Notes: generated by a model not told the origin, from the letters alone. A stretch of 64,000 nucleotides of DNA from Methylobacterium oxalidis (GCF_007992195.1 NZ_BJZU01000020.1:28366-92365); one strand, 5' to 3'. Positions 8,978 through 18,077 are shown, numbered from the stretch's first letter. Numbers and translations are program-made.

Positions 8978-9982
8978 TCAGAGCATGCTCGGCAGGATGC
9001 GGTCCGGCGGCCGGTGCCCGTCCATGAAGGTCTTGATGTTGATGATGACCTTCTCGCCCATGTCGACGCGGCTCTCGAAGGTGGCCGAGCCCATGTGGGG
9101 CAGGAGGACCACCTTGCCGCCGCGCGCGAGCTTGACGAGCCGCGGGCTCACGGCGGGCTCCTGCTCGAACACGTCGAGGCCGGCCCCCGAGATCTCGCCC
9201 GCCTCGATCAGACGCGCCAGCGCGTTCTCGTCGATGACCTCGCCGCGGGCGGTGTTCACGACGATCGCCTCCGGCTTCAGGAGCTTCAGGCGCCGGGCCG
9301 AGAGCAGGTGGTAGGTCGCAGGCGTGTGCGGGCAGTTGATCGAGACGATGTCGACCCGCGCCAGCATCTGGTCGAGGGATTCCCAGTAGGTCGCGTCGAG
9401 GCTGGTCTCGATCGGGGACGGCACCCGGCGGCGGTTGTGGTAGTGGATCGAGAGGCCGAAGGCGCGGGCGCGCCGGGCGAGCGCCTGGCCGATGCGGCCC
9501 ATGCCGACGATGCCGAGGCGCTTGCCGGTGATGCGGCGGCCGAGCATCCAGGTCGGCGACCATCCGGCGTCCCAGGAATCGTCCGGGATGATGCGGGCAC
9601 CCTCGGTGACGCGGCGCGCCACGGCGAGGATGAGCGCCATGGTCATGTCGGCGGTGTCCTCCGTGAGGACGCCGGGCGTGTTGGTGACGGTGATGCCGCG
9701 CTCCAGCGCGACGCCGACGTCGATGTGATCGACGCCGTTGCCGAAATTCGCGATCAGCCGGAGATTCGGGCCCGCCTGCGCCAGGAGGCCGGAATCGATC
9801 TCGTCCGTCACGGTGGGCACGAGCACGTCGGCCTCGCGCATCGCCGCGGCCATGGCCTCCTGCGAGAGCGGCTTGTCCTCGTGGTTGAGGCGTGTGTCGA
9901 AGAGCTCGCGCATGCGCGTCTCGACGACGTCCGGCAGGCGCCGCGTCACCACGACGAGCGGCTTGCGCTTCAACGACGACAT
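8978..9982 (-). CDS. D-isomer 2-hydroxyacid dehydrogenase (glyoxylate/hydroxypyruvate reductase-like)
   Basis: A 334-residue NAD(P)-dependent dehydrogenase. The nucleotide-binding GMGRIG motif lies at 160-165. The catalytic triad of the family is visible as Arg246 in NTARGE, Glu275 in VFEQEP and His296 in LPHMGSA. Length and motifs fit glyoxylate/hydroxypyruvate reductases (GyaR-like), which in a methylotroph could touch the serine cycle; the exact acid is not fixed by sequence. The start at 9982 is backed by an AGGAGGAG site on the minus strand. The much longer open frame upstream shows no family sequence and is rejected. Confidence 0.85.
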   Translation of the reverse strand: MSSLKRKPLVVVTRRLPDVVETRMRELFDTRLNHEDKPLSQEAMAAAMREADVLVPTVTDEIDSGLLAQAGPNLRLIANFGNGVDHIDVGVALERGITVTNTPGVLTEDTADMTMALILAVARRVTEGARIIPDDSWDAGWSPTWMLGRRITGKRLGIVGMGRIGQALARRARAFGLSIHYHNRRRVPSPIETSLDATYWESLDQMLARVDIVSINCPHTPATYHLLSARRLKLLKPEAIVVNTARGEVIDENALARLIEAGEISGAGLDVFEQEPAVSPRLVKLARGGKVVLLPHMGSATFESRVDMGEKVIINIKTFMDGHRPPDRILPSML

Positions 9983-10275
9983 CTCTCCTCCCCCGCCGAT
10001 GCGCGGCTTGGCCTCGACATCGACGCGTCTCGGGCTCGGCCGGTTCCGCCGGCCGGCCTCGACGCGCGGCGATGCGGCTTCAAGCTCCGTTAACCAGTTT
10101 TCCGTCAGACAGGACCCGACGACGCCCGGGGCCGCCCAGGAATGGCCCTCCGGCCTCTCTAGCAGAGAGGGTGCGGAACACAATGCGGTCCGCGGCCTCT
10201 CGCTCGGGAGGCGCGGCATCGGCAAGGGTTCCGGAGGCCGCACGGCCGTGCCCCGCGGAAATCAGGAGACGGACG

Positions 10276-10830
10276 ATGCGCTCCCTTGCCCTTCTCGTCG
10301 CCGGCCTCGCCCTGCTCGTCGGCCCCGCCCTCGCGGCGCCGACCGCCGGAGCGCCGGAGCCGGGCACCGGCCCGGTGACCAAGCTGCCGCTCCCGCGCTA
10401 CGCCAGCCTGAAGACGGACCGCGTGAACCTGCGCGAGGGCCCCTCGAAGGACCACCGCACCCTCTGGGTGTTCCAGCGCGCCGGACTGCCTGTGGAGATC
10501 GTGGCGGAGTTCGAGACCTGGCGCCGGATCCGGGATTCGGAGGGCACGGAGGGATGGGTGCTGCACTCCCTCCTGTCGGGGCGCCGCACCGCCATCGTCA
10601 CCGCGCCGAAAGGCGGCGACCGGACCGCGCCGGTGCCGCTGCGCGCCCGGGCCGACGAGGGCGCCTCGGACGAGGCGCGGCTGCAGGCCGGCGTGATCGG
10701 CAGCGTGAAGAGCTGCACCGGCACGTGGTGCCGCCTGATCGTGGCCCTGCCGGACAAGCGCGGCGACGTCGACGGCTACATCCGCCAGGACCGGCTCTGG
10801 GGCGTCTACCCGAACGAGAAGGTCGACTGA
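10276..10830 (+). CDS. Secreted SH3-domain protein
   Basis: A 184-residue exported protein with a signal peptide (about 1-21, ending ALAAPT) followed by two bacterial SH3-like segments. The first has the signature VNLREGPSKDHRTLWVFQRAGLPVEIV; the second is VPLRARADEGASDEARL with a conserved Cys pair in KSCTGTWC. Alphaproteobacterial homologues are annotated as SH3 domain-containing envelope proteins, presumably binding peptidoglycan or another protein in the periplasm. A strong terminator follows directly. Confidence 0.82.
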   Translation: MRSLALLVAGLALLVGPALAAPTAGAPEPGTGPVTKLPLPRYASLKTDRVNLREGPSKDHRTLWVFQRAGLPVEIVAEFETWRRIRDSEGTEGWVLHSLLSGRRTAIVTAPKGGDRTAPVPLRARADEGASDEARLQAGVIGSVKSCTGTWCRLIVALPDKRGDVDGYIRQDRLWGVYPNEKVD

Positions 10831-10838
10831 AACGAGGA

Positions 10839-10865
10839 CAGGCCCGGTCGGGGGGACCGGGCCTG
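10839..10865. terminator. Bidirectional GC-rich terminator
   Basis: A perfect 11-bp stem (CAGGCCCGGTC and GACCGGGCCTG) around a GGGGG loop lies between the convergent SH3 and irr genes. It can serve both transcripts. The T-run is weak (CTCTCC). Confidence 0.75.
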
Positions 10866-10895
10866 CTCTCCGCGGCTTCGATGAGCCGGCGGGTG

Positions 10896-11405
10896 TCAGC
10901 TCTGGCGGCTGCCGGGACGGCGGCGCAGGCGCACGATCACCTCGACGCCCGCGATCTCCATGCCTTCCGGAGCGTCGGGCAGCGAATCGACGGTGATGCC
11001 GCAATCGGGCATGTCCATCACCTGCCCCTCGTCCTCGAGGTAGAAGTGGTGGTGCTCGCTCGGATTGGTATCGAAATAGGCCTTCGACCCGTCGAGCGCG
11101 AGCTGCCGCAGCAGGCCCGCTTCCGTGAACTGGTGGAGCGTGTTGTAGACGGTGGCGAGCGAGACCGGCACCTTGGCGCGCATGGCCTCGTCGTAGAGCA
11201 TCTCCGCCGTCAGGTGGCGGTCGCCGCGGCCGAACAGCAGCCAGCCGAGGGAGAGGCGCTGCCGGGTGGGGCGCAGGCCCGCGCGGCGCAGTCGGTCCCG
11301 CAGATCCGACAGCGGGCAGCCACGACGGCCCGCACCGGCGGCCTCGCCCAGGAGGGTGGAGGTCCGCGCGTTCAGCACGGCCTGAAGGGGCACCAGATCG
11401 GACAT
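10896..11405 (-). CDS. irr: Iron response regulator Irr (Fur family)
   Basis: A 169-residue Fur-superfamily regulator that in rhizobia and relatives senses iron through haem and controls haem synthesis, iron uptake and storage. Irr-specific marks are visible: a GCP haem-regulatory motif at 29-31, the DNA-binding helix region LRPTRQRLSLGWLLF, the conserved VPVSLATVYNTL, and the triple histidine 118-120 (EHHHFYLED) known as the second haem site. Classical Bradyrhizobium Irr has GCPW; here it is GCPL. The start at 11405 fits the family N terminus. A candidate Irr box lies before bfd-bfr at about 50.4 kb. Confidence 0.93.
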   Translation of the reverse strand: MSDLVPLQAVLNARTSTLLGEAAGAGRRGCPLSDLRDRLRRAGLRPTRQRLSLGWLLFGRGDRHLTAEMLYDEAMRAKVPVSLATVYNTLHQFTEAGLLRQLALDGSKAYFDTNPSEHHHFYLEDEGQVMDMPDCGITVDSLPDAPEGMEIAGVEVIVRLRRRPGSRQS

Positions 11406-11550
11406 CGGCGGGACTGAATGCTCGCGAACAGAAGGAATTTTGCCGCGTAGTATATGAGAGGGGCCGCGCCCCCGCAACCCGAGCCGTCGTCGGGGGACGT
11501 CCGCGCACAGCACATCGGACGCGGCGTCCCCGGTTTTCTGGGAGACCCGC

Positions 11551-11718
11551 ATGCCGTTGTCCAGCCTCTCCCCCGCCACCGCCCGCGAGGAGGGGCGCCA
11601 CGCCCGCGACCGGGGCGACCCCGCCGAGGCCAATCCCTACCCCGAGGGCAGCGAGGCGCACGCTCTGTGGCAGCGCGGCTGGGAAAAGCCCGACGACGAG
11701 AGCAACGCCGCCGAGTGA
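11551..11718 (+). CDS. RMF/CrpP-like small protein
   Basis: A 55-residue protein with the start at 11551 behind a GGGAGA site. The C-terminal half (AEANPYPEGSEAHALWQRGW followed by E) matches the ribosome modulation factor / CrpP pattern of an NPY-type turn and a final W-x-x-G-W helix. The first half carries EEGRHARDRG, the repeat-like first helix. RMF-type proteins bind 70S ribosomes in stationary phase, but most alphaproteobacterial relatives are uncharacterised. It sits alone between irr and a YoaK gene that run the other way, 10 bases from the YoaK stop. Confidence 0.7.
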   Translation: MPLSSLSPATAREEGRHARDRGDPAEANPYPEGSEAHALWQRGWEKPDDESNAAE

Positions 11719-11728
11719 GATCGGATCC

Positions 11729-12454
11729 TCAGCGCTCCCGCCCGACCAGCGGGATCAGGATCGCGAGCACGAGAATCGGCAGGAGGAGGCAGGCGAAGGC
11801 GTAGTAGGCGATTCCGAACGCGCCCGCGATCGCCCCGACCGCGAAGGCGAGGATGGCCGGCAGCATCCGGCCGATCCGGCCGCGCGCTGCCCCCGCTCCC
11901 TGCCTGCCGAGCCGCAGAAGATCGACGGCGTCGATCACCGCCTGGGTGACGTTGACGGTCATGACCGTGGTGGCGGCGAGGTGCGCGAGCGCCAGCCGGG
12001 CGATGGCGTTCTGGACGCCCATCGCCGCGACGCCCAGCATCCCGACGAGGATCGCGTCGGGCGCGTCGGCGGCGTGCAGCGGCGAGAGGGCGATGCCGAC
12101 GGCGCAGAAGAGGGCGAGCATCACCGCCTCGAGCGCGAGGAGCCAGCGCAGGGTCGAGGCCCGCCGACGCTCAAGCGCCAGGGTCAGGAGGCGGGTGCCG
12201 GCCACCGAGAAGACGAACGCCGGCAGCGCCAGAAGCTTGGCGATGACGCCGCTCGACGTGGCCACGAGCTCCGCCCCGATCAGCACGAAGTTGCCGGTGA
12301 CGTGCGAGGTGAACAGGCCGAACAGCGCGACGAACCCGGCCGCGTCGACGAAGCCCGCGACGAAGCCGAGGCCGGTTCCCGCCAGGAGGTCCCGCCACGC
12401 CCTCTGGTCCGGAGCGGCGGCGGCGGAAGGTTGGGCGGAAGCCTGCGAACTCAA
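11729..12454 (-). CDS. YoaK-family (DUF1275) membrane protein
   Basis: A 241-residue membrane protein with about six hydrophobic segments. The family hallmark is present: GFVDAAGFVALFGLFTSHVTGNFV near the N terminus, and later GVQNAIARLALAHLAATTVMTVNVTQ. The function of the family is unknown. The open frame runs to 12691, but the long extension is Arg/Ser-rich and unlike the family. A TTG at 12454 with a GGAG site 8 bases upstream gives the usual family length and is preferred. It lies between irr and fabA, interrupting a linkage commonly seen in Hyphomicrobiales. Confidence 0.78.
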   Translation of the reverse strand: MSSQASAQPSAAAAPDQRAWRDLLAGTGLGFVAGFVDAAGFVALFGLFTSHVTGNFVLIGAELVATSSGVIAKLLALPAFVFSVAGTRLLTLALERRRASTLRWLLALEAVMLALFCAVGIALSPLHAADAPDAILVGMLGVAAMGVQNAIARLALAHLAATTVMTVNVTQAVIDAVDLLRLGRQGAGAARGRIGRMLPAILAFAVGAIAGAFGIAYYAFACLLLPILVLAILIPLVGRER

Positions 12455-12689
12455 GGCCGTATCTCCGGAACGTATCGCGGACGTTGCATCCCGGCGGCCA
12501 TCTACCTCAAGCGCATGCCCTGGTACAATGAATGCCACGATGGGAGGAGGCGCGGGGTTGGGGCGCGAGACCGTGCTTTGATGGCGCTTGCCCCCTGTGC
12601 TAACGAGGCCGCGATTTCCGCCGCGCCGGGTTTCAGACGCCCGGCGCGACCGTCGAGACCCCACGCGAGCCGAGGACCGTAGCGCCTTC

Positions 12690-13223
12690 ATGTCTTCCGC
12701 AGAGACCGCCCCGCCGGCCCCGCCCCGCGCGTCGAGCTACAGCTACGAGGACCTGCTGGCCTGCGGGCGCGGCGAGCTGTTCGGCTCCGGCAACGCTCAG
12801 CTTCCCCTGCCCCCGATGCTGATGTTCGATCGCATCACCTCGATCGGGACGGAGGGCGGCGCCTACGGCAAGGGCCATGTCCGGGCCGAGTTCGACATCC
12901 GGCCGGACCTCTGGTTCTTCGGCTGCCACTTCCAGGGCGACCCCGTCATGCCGGGCTGCCTCGGCCTCGACGCGCTCTGGCAACTCGTCGGTTTCCATCT
13001 CGGCTGGCTCGGCTCCCCCGGACGTGGCCGCGCCCTCGGCGTCGGCGAGGTGAAGTTCACGGATCAGGTGCTGCCCAGCGTGCGCCAAGTGGTCTACAAT
13101 GTGGACCTGAAGCGCGTTCGCCAGGGCAAGCTCGTGCTCGGCATCGCCGACGGCAACGTCGAGGCCGACGGCAAGCGGATCTACGAGGCTCAGGACCTGC
13201 GCGTCGCCCTGTTCCAGTCCTGA
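12690..13223 (+). CDS. fabA: 3-hydroxydecanoyl-ACP dehydratase/isomerase
   Basis: A 177-residue hot-dog-fold enzyme that dehydrates 3-hydroxydecanoyl-ACP and isomerises trans-2 to cis-3-decenoyl-ACP, the branch point to unsaturated fatty acids. The active-site pair is visible: His80 in [12 protein letters not shown] and Asp94 in [12 protein letters not shown], at the same 14-residue spacing as in E. coli FabA. The N terminus is about 10 residues longer than in E. coli. The ATG at 12690 lacks a close ribosome binding site. It is followed by fabB, giving the classic FabA-FabB anaerobic unsaturated fatty-acid pathway. Confidence 0.96.
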   Translation: MSSAETAPPAPPRASSYSYEDLLACGRGELFGSGNAQLPLPPMLMFDRITSIGTEGGAYGKGHVRAEFDIRPDLWFFGCHFQGDPVMPGCLGLDALWQLVGFHLGWLGSPGRGRALGVGEVKFTDQVLPSVRQVVYNVDLKRVRQGKLVLGIADGNVEADGKRIYEAQDLRVALFQS

Positions 13224-13343
13224 GGCGCCGCCCGATGCGGGACGTCGTGCGTACGCACCGGTTGAGATCGGGCCCGCGCCGTCCTAGGTGAGCCGGAGAG
13301 CGCGGCGCGCGGGCAAGCGCCGCTGCGGAGAAGATCGACTTTC

Positions 13344-14570
13344 ATGCGCCGTGTCGTGATTACCGGGATGGGCATCGTCTCATCCATCGGCAACAACACC
13401 CAGGAAGTGCTGGCCTCCCTGCGTGAGGCGCGCTCCGGCATCGTCCGCTCGGATTCCTACGCCGAGCACGGCTTCCGCAGTCAGGTGGAGGGGGCGCCGA
13501 GCCTCGACCCCGAGGGCGTGGTGGATCGGCGCGCCATGCGCTTCCACGGCGGCGGCACCGCCTGGAACCACGTGGCGATGGATCAGGCGATCCGCGATGC
13601 GGGGCTCGAGGAGGGCGACGTCTCGAACGACCGCACCGGCATCATCATGGGCTCGGGAGGTCCCTCCACCCGCACCATCGTGGAATCGGCCGCCATCGCG
13701 ACCGACAAGGGCCCCCGCCGCGTCGGGCCCTTCGCGGTGCCGAAGGCGATGTCCTCGACGGCTTCCGCGACGCTCGCGACCTGGTTCAAGATCAAGGGCG
13801 TGAACTACTCGATCTCGTCGGCCTGCGCGACGTCGAACCACTGCATCGGCAACGCCGCGGAGATCATCCAGGCCGGCCGCCAGGACATCATCTTCGCGGG
13901 CGGCTGCGAGGAGCTCGACTGGACGCTCTCCGTCCTGTTCGACGCCATGGGGGCCATGTCCTCCAAGTACAACGACACGCCGGCCCGGGCCTCCCGCGCC
14001 TACGACGCCAACCGCGACGGCTTCGTCATCGCGGGCGGGGCGGGCGTCCTGGTGCTGGAGGAGTACGAGCATGCCCGCGCCCGCGGCGCCCGCATCTACG
14101 GTGAGGTCGCGGGCTACGGAGCGACCTCGGACGGGCACGACATGGTGGCCCCCTCGGGCGAGGGCGCGGTGCGCTGCATGCGGCAGGCGCTTGCCGGCCT
14201 GAAGGGAGCGCGCATCGACTACATCAACCCGCACGCCACCTCGACGCCGGTGGGCGACGAGAAGGAGATCGAGGCGATCCGCGAGGTGTTCGGAACGGGC
14301 GACGCCTGCCCGCCGATCTCGGCGACGAAGTCTCTGACGGGCCACTCGCTCGGCGCCACCGGCGTGCAGGAGGCGATCTACTCGCTCCTGATGATGAACA
14401 ACGGCTTCATCTGCGAGAGCGCGCATATCGACGAGCTCGACCCGGCCTTCGCCGACATGCCGATCCTGCGCGAGCGGCGGGACGGGGCGAAGCTCGGTCA
14501 CGTCCTCTCGAACTCGTTCGGATTCGGTGGCACCAACGCCACCCTGGTGCTGAAGCACGTCGACGCCTGA
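13344..14570 (+). CDS. fabB: Beta-ketoacyl-ACP synthase I
   Basis: A 408-residue condensing enzyme that elongates cis-3-decenoyl-ACP. The Cys-His-His triad is visible: Cys161 in [10 protein letters not shown], the first His in [11 protein letters not shown] and the second in [12 protein letters not shown]. The C-terminal GGTNA loop is present. It sits 120 bases after fabA and is almost certainly its partner in unsaturated fatty-acid synthesis. A stress-type promoter for the next small gene begins 14 bases after its stop. Confidence 0.96.
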   Translation: MRRVVITGMGIVSSIGNNTQEVLASLREARSGIVRSDSYAEHGFRSQVEGAPSLDPEGVVDRRAMRFHGGGTAWNHVAMDQAIRDAGLEEGDVSNDRTGIIMGSGGPSTRTIVESAAIATDKGPRRVGPFAVPKAMSSTASATLATWFKIKGVNYSISSACATSNHCIGNAAEIIQAGRQDIIFAGGCEELDWTLSVLFDAMGAMSSKYNDTPARASRAYDANRDGFVIAGGAGVLVLEEYEHARARGARIYGEVAGYGATSDGHDMVAPSGEGAVRCMRQALAGLKGARIDYINPHATSTPVGDEKEIEAIREVFGTGDACPPISATKSLTGHSLGATGVQEAIYSLLMMNNGFICESAHIDELDPAFADMPILRERRDGAKLGHVLSNSFGFGGTNATLVLKHVDA

Positions 14571-14583
14571 CCGGTCCGGAAAC

Positions 14584-14608
14584 GGAACGGAAACCTTGAG
14601 CCTGCGTT
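14584..14608 (+). promoter_or_regulatory. Candidate sigma-EcfG (general stress) promoter
   Basis: GGAAC at 14584-14588 and CGTT at 14605-14608 are separated by exactly 16 bases, the consensus recognised by EcfG in Methylobacterium and other alphaproteobacteria. The next start codon, of a 38-residue membrane protein, is 29 bases on. Confidence 0.7.
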
Positions 14609-14637
14609 TTTCTTGCAACACGCAAGGATCTTCGCAG

Positions 14638-14754
14638 ATGCTCTGGATCGCCCTCGCGGCTCTCGGCGGCGCGACCCTGATGGGGATTGCCGCCGTCTAC
14701 ACCAAGCAGACCCTGATCGACGATGCGCGGTCCGGGACGCGGGGCTACTTCTAG
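14638..14754 (+). CDS. Small single-span membrane protein, probably stress induced
   Basis: A 38-residue open reading frame: a hydrophobic helix from residues 2 to about 21 (LWIALAALGGATLMGIAAVY), then a short polar tail ending RGYF. The start is preceded by AAGGA at 14624-14628, with a spacing of 9 bases. Two things argue that it is real: an exact EcfG-type promoter directly upstream and a strong terminator directly downstream, which make a self-contained transcription unit. I recognise no family. The function is unknown. Confidence 0.55.
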   Translation: MLWIALAALGGATLMGIAAVYTKQTLIDDARSGTRGYF

Positions 14755-14782
14755 CCGCCCGGCACCCCGCATAGACCACCCG

Positions 14783-14809
14783 AGCCCTGCCCTCCGGCGG
14801 GGCTTTTTT
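14783..14809 (+). terminator. Rho-independent terminator
   Basis: AGCCCTGCC, loop CTCC, then GGCGGGGCT form a 9-bp stem with one G-T pair, followed by TTTTTT. This is the clearest intrinsic terminator in the window. It ends the fabB/small-protein region before fabI. Confidence 0.88.
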
Positions 14810-14941
14810 CTGTCCCGCCGGCATGGGCTGGGCCGGCGCGGCCCGAACCGCGTGATTGGACAGGCCCGCGAGCGCCGGGCTAAGCCTCACTCGGAGCCGT
14901 CCTTGCGACGGCGGGCGTTCAGCAGCGGGGCGGACAGGCGC

Positions 14942-15772
14942 ATGACGGGATTGATGACGGGCAAGCGCGGCCTGATCATGGGCGTGGCGAACGATCACTC
15001 GATCGCCTGGGGCATCGCCAAGATGCTCTCCGAGCACGGTGCCCAGCTCGCCTTCACCTACCAGGGTGAGGCCCTCGGGCGCCGCGTCGGCCCGCTCGCC
15101 GCCCGCCTCGGCTCCGACATCGTGGTCCCCTGCGACGTCGAGGATCTCGCCTCGGTGGACGCCGCCTTCGCCGCGCTCGACGAGCGCTTCGGCGGCGAGC
15201 TGGACTTCGTGGTCCACGCGATCGGCTTCTCCGACAAGGCTCAGCTCAAGGGCCGCTACGTCGACGTGACGACGCGCGAGAACTTCTCCCGGACCATGAC
15301 GATCTCGTGCTTCTCCTTCACGGAGATCGCGCAGCGGGCGGCCAAGCGCATGAGCGGAGGCGGCTCGCTCCTCACGCTCACCTACGGCGGCTCGACCCGG
15401 GTGATGCCGAACTACAACGTGATGGGCGTGGCCAAGGCCGCGCTGGAGGCTTCCGTGCGCTACCTCGCGGCCGATCTGGGGCCGAACGGCATCCGGGTGA
15501 ATGCCCTCTCGGCCGGCCCGATGCGGACGCTCGCGGGAGCCGGAATCGCGGATGCGCGCTTGATGTTCAACCACCAGAAGGCGCACGCCCCGCTTCGCCG
15601 CACGGTCACCCTGGAGGATGTGGGCGGCTCCGCGCTCTACCTGCTCTCCGATCTCTCGGGCGGCGTGACGGGCGAGGTCCACTTCGTGGATTCCGGATAC
15701 AACATCATCTCGATGCCGCGCCCCGACGTGCTGCAGGCGCAGGACGCCGCAGGGGTGGTCGGCGACGAGTGA
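14942..15772 (+). CDS. fabI: Enoyl-ACP reductase (NADH)
   Basis: A 276-residue short-chain dehydrogenase that performs the last reduction of each fatty-acid elongation cycle. It begins MTGLMTGKRGLIMGVANDHS, where the GVANDHSIAWG segment is the FabI-type NAD-binding motif. The catalytic Tyr-x6-Lys is in PNYNVMGVAK. The C-terminal GEVHFVDSGYNI is also typical. The frame is open further upstream, but that region contains the terminator, so the ATG at 14942 is taken. FabI is the triclosan/isoniazid-class target; no unusual residues are obvious. Confidence 0.95.
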   Translation: MTGLMTGKRGLIMGVANDHSIAWGIAKMLSEHGAQLAFTYQGEALGRRVGPLAARLGSDIVVPCDVEDLASVDAAFAALDERFGGELDFVVHAIGFSDKAQLKGRYVDVTTRENFSRTMTISCFSFTEIAQRAAKRMSGGGSLLTLTYGGSTRVMPNYNVMGVAKAALEASVRYLAADLGPNGIRVNALSAGPMRTLAGAGIADARLMFNHQKAHAPLRRTVTLEDVGGSALYLLSDLSGGVTGEVHFVDSGYNIISMPRPDVLQAQDAAGVVGDE

Positions 15773-15809
15773 CAGGACCCGGGCAGGTCCGACGTCCTCG
15801 TCCCACGGC

Positions 15810-17966
15810 TCAAGGGTGCAGCCCCGCGCTGCGCGCCCCGGCCGCCGGCCGCACCGCCTCCAGCGCGGCGAGCACCGTGCCCTTCGTCAGGATCTGCGGC
15901 AGCACGACCGGCTCGCCCGTGCCCGTGTAGAGCAGGTAGAGCGGTACGCCGCTGCGTCCGTAACGCTCGAGGAGCCGGGTGATCTCCGGGTTCTGGTTCG
16001 TCCAGTCGCCCTTGAGATAGGCGATGCCGCGGTCCGTCAGGGCCGAGCGGACGCTCTCCGTCGCCAGGGCGGTGCGCTCGTTGACCTGGCAGGTGATGCA
16101 CCACGCCGCCGTCATGTTGACGAGGGCCGGCCGACCCTCGCGCACAAGCGCGTCGAGCCGCGCCTGGGTAAAGGTCTCGGCCCCCTCCCCCGCCGCGCTC
16201 ATGGCGACGGCCCGGTCCCGGTCGAGCCCGAAGGCGAGCCCTCCGGCGCCGAGGAGCGCCGCCAGGGCGCAGATCTGGGCGAGCCGCGCGGCGGTGGGGC
16301 CTGCGCGGCGGCCCTGCTCCCAGGCCCAGGCCGCGAAGGCGATCAGAACGAGACCGAGGAGGCCCGCGAGGAGGCCCGCCGGGCCGACCTGCTGCGCCAG
16401 CACCCAGACGAGCCATGCGGCGGTGGCGTAGACCGGGAAGGCGAGCGCCCCCTTCAGGGTCTCCATCCAGGCGCCGGGCCGCGGCAGCCGCGCCAGAGCG
16501 CCCGGCCAAGCGGTCAGGAGCAGGAAGGGAAGCGCGAGGCCGAGGCCGAGGCTCGCGAACACGGCGAGCCCGATCGGCGCGGACTGGGTGAGCGCGAACC
16601 CGACCGCCGCGCCCATGAACGGGGCGGTGCAGGGGGTCGCCACCACCGTCGCGAGAACGCCGGTGAAGAACGAGCCCTCCAGCCCGCCGCGGCGGGCGAG
16701 CCCGTCGCCGAAGCCGGCGAGGCCGCCGCCGAGATGCACGACGCCCGACAGGCTGAGGCCCATCGCGAGGAGCAGGTAGGCGAGCCCCGCCACGACGAGG
16801 GGCGATTGGAGCTGGAAGCCCCAGCCGATCGTCGCCCCGCCGCCCTTCAGCGCGATCAGCAGGCCGGCGAGCGCCAGGAAGCTCGCGAGGACGCCCGCCG
16901 TGTAGGCGAGCCCGTGCAGCCGGACGCGCGTCGGCGCCTCGCCGGAGTGGCGCACGAGGCTCAGCACCTTGATCGACAGGACCGGGAAGACGCAGGGCAT
17001 CAGGTTGAGGATCAGGCCACCGAGGAAGGCGAGGCCCGCCGCGCCGAGGAGCGTCAGCGCATCCTCGGAGGCCGCGGACGCGACGGGGGCCGAGGCCGCC
17101 ACGTCCGGGATCTGCCCCGCCGCGGGCGGGGCCGCAGGCTCTTCGCCGAGCGCGAAGGCGTGGCGGACTGCGCCGTCGCCATCCGTCTCGACGACGACAA
17201 CGCCCGGCAGCGTCGCGGGTGGCGGATCCGTGGGCGTGGCGCGCACGAGCGTGAGCCGGAGCCCGGACGCGTCGGTCTTCAGCTCCTGGGCGGCGGCGTT
17301 GTCGATCGCCGTCTCGGAATAGGGGAAGAAGTGCGCGGTGAGGACGGCGGCCGGGTCGAGACCGAGCCTGCCTAGCGCGAGGACGAGACGATCGCCCTCC
17401 ACGGAGAGGTGGACCGGATCGGGAGCGGGCTTCGGCAGCGCGGCGCGGGCCCTGGCGAAGAGGGCGATGCTGGCGGGGTCGGCCCGCACCGGACCCGACG
17501 CCACGGGCAGGGTCAGGCTCAGGTTGGCGGAGCCGGGCACGCACTCGGTCTCGCAGGCGAGGTAACTGAGCTTGCCCGAGAGCCGCACCGGCGCCGCCGG
17601 GTCGAGGCTCGGCGGCGGCGTGAGGGTGACGAGGAGCGCCGTCTCGCCCTCGTAACCGTAGTTCATCAGGTGGGCGACGGGGATGCGGTGGGGCGCCGGC
17701 CACCGGATCGGTCCGGCCGAGAAGCCCGCGGGCAGCGTCCAGACCATCTCGGGCGGCAGACCGGAATCGCCGGGATTGCGCCAGTAGACGTGCCAGCCGG
17801 GCTTCATCACCATGCGCAGCGCGACGGTGAAGGGCTCGCCCGCGCGGACCGAGACCGGCTCCGCGACGAGGCTCGCCCGGACGAGGTCCGTGGGCGCCTT
17901 GAAGCCCTGCGCCCCGGCGCCGACTGTGCCGAGGATCAGGACAAGGAGGGAGAGAAGCCGGATCAT
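15810..17966 (-). CDS. ScsB/DsbD-like protein-disulfide reductase
   Basis: A 718-residue inner-membrane thiol relay. Residues 1-20 are a signal peptide. The periplasmic N-terminal domain contains a Cys138-x3-Cys142 pair (ACETEC). The middle DsbD membrane domain has about eight spans with one Cys in NLMPCVFP and another in VATPCTAPFMG. The C-terminal thioredoxin domain carries AAWCITCQ. All three cysteine pairs needed to pass electrons from cytoplasmic thioredoxin to the periplasm are therefore present. The large N-terminal domain is more like ScsB (copper/oxidant-linked) than classical DsbD. No scsC or scsD partner is adjacent. Confidence 0.85.
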   Translation of the reverse strand: MIRLLSLLVLILGTVGAGAQGFKAPTDLVRASLVAEPVSVRAGEPFTVALRMVMKPGWHVYWRNPGDSGLPPEMVWTLPAGFSAGPIRWPAPHRIPVAHLMNYGYEGETALLVTLTPPPSLDPAAPVRLSGKLSYLACETECVPGSANLSLTLPVASGPVRADPASIALFARARAALPKPAPDPVHLSVEGDRLVLALGRLGLDPAAVLTAHFFPYSETAIDNAAAQELKTDASGLRLTLVRATPTDPPPATLPGVVVVETDGDGAVRHAFALGEEPAAPPAAGQIPDVAASAPVASAASEDALTLLGAAGLAFLGGLILNLMPCVFPVLSIKVLSLVRHSGEAPTRVRLHGLAYTAGVLASFLALAGLLIALKGGGATIGWGFQLQSPLVVAGLAYLLLAMGLSLSGVVHLGGGLAGFGDGLARRGGLEGSFFTGVLATVVATPCTAPFMGAAVGFALTQSAPIGLAVFASLGLGLALPFLLLTAWPGALARLPRPGAWMETLKGALAFPVYATAAWLVWVLAQQVGPAGLLAGLLGLVLIAFAAWAWEQGRRAGPTAARLAQICALAALLGAGGLAFGLDRDRAVAMSAAGEGAETFTQARLDALVREGRPALVNMTAAWCITCQVNERTALATESVRSALTDRGIAYLKGDWTNQNPEITRLLERYGRSGVPLYLLYTGTGEPVVLPQILTKGTVLAALEAVRPAAGARSAGLHP

Positions 17967-18077
17967 CGTGCCCTTGTCACCCGCGCCGGCTCGCGGCGCG
18001 GCCAGTCCACCCCGATCATACGGCCTTTGCGGGAAAGCCGGAACCGAGGGCCGGCGCGGGATGCCGCCGCGGGTGGC

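Noticed and set aside
10159..11661. 500-residue antisense open frame over the SH3, irr and RMF-like genes.
   Set aside because: Arg/Pro/Ala-rich shadow of high-GC codons; irr and the SH3 gene are clearly recognised there in other frames.
12460..12479. GGAAC followed by CGTT upstream of fabA.
   Set aside because: The spacer is only 10 bases, too short for an EcfG promoter.
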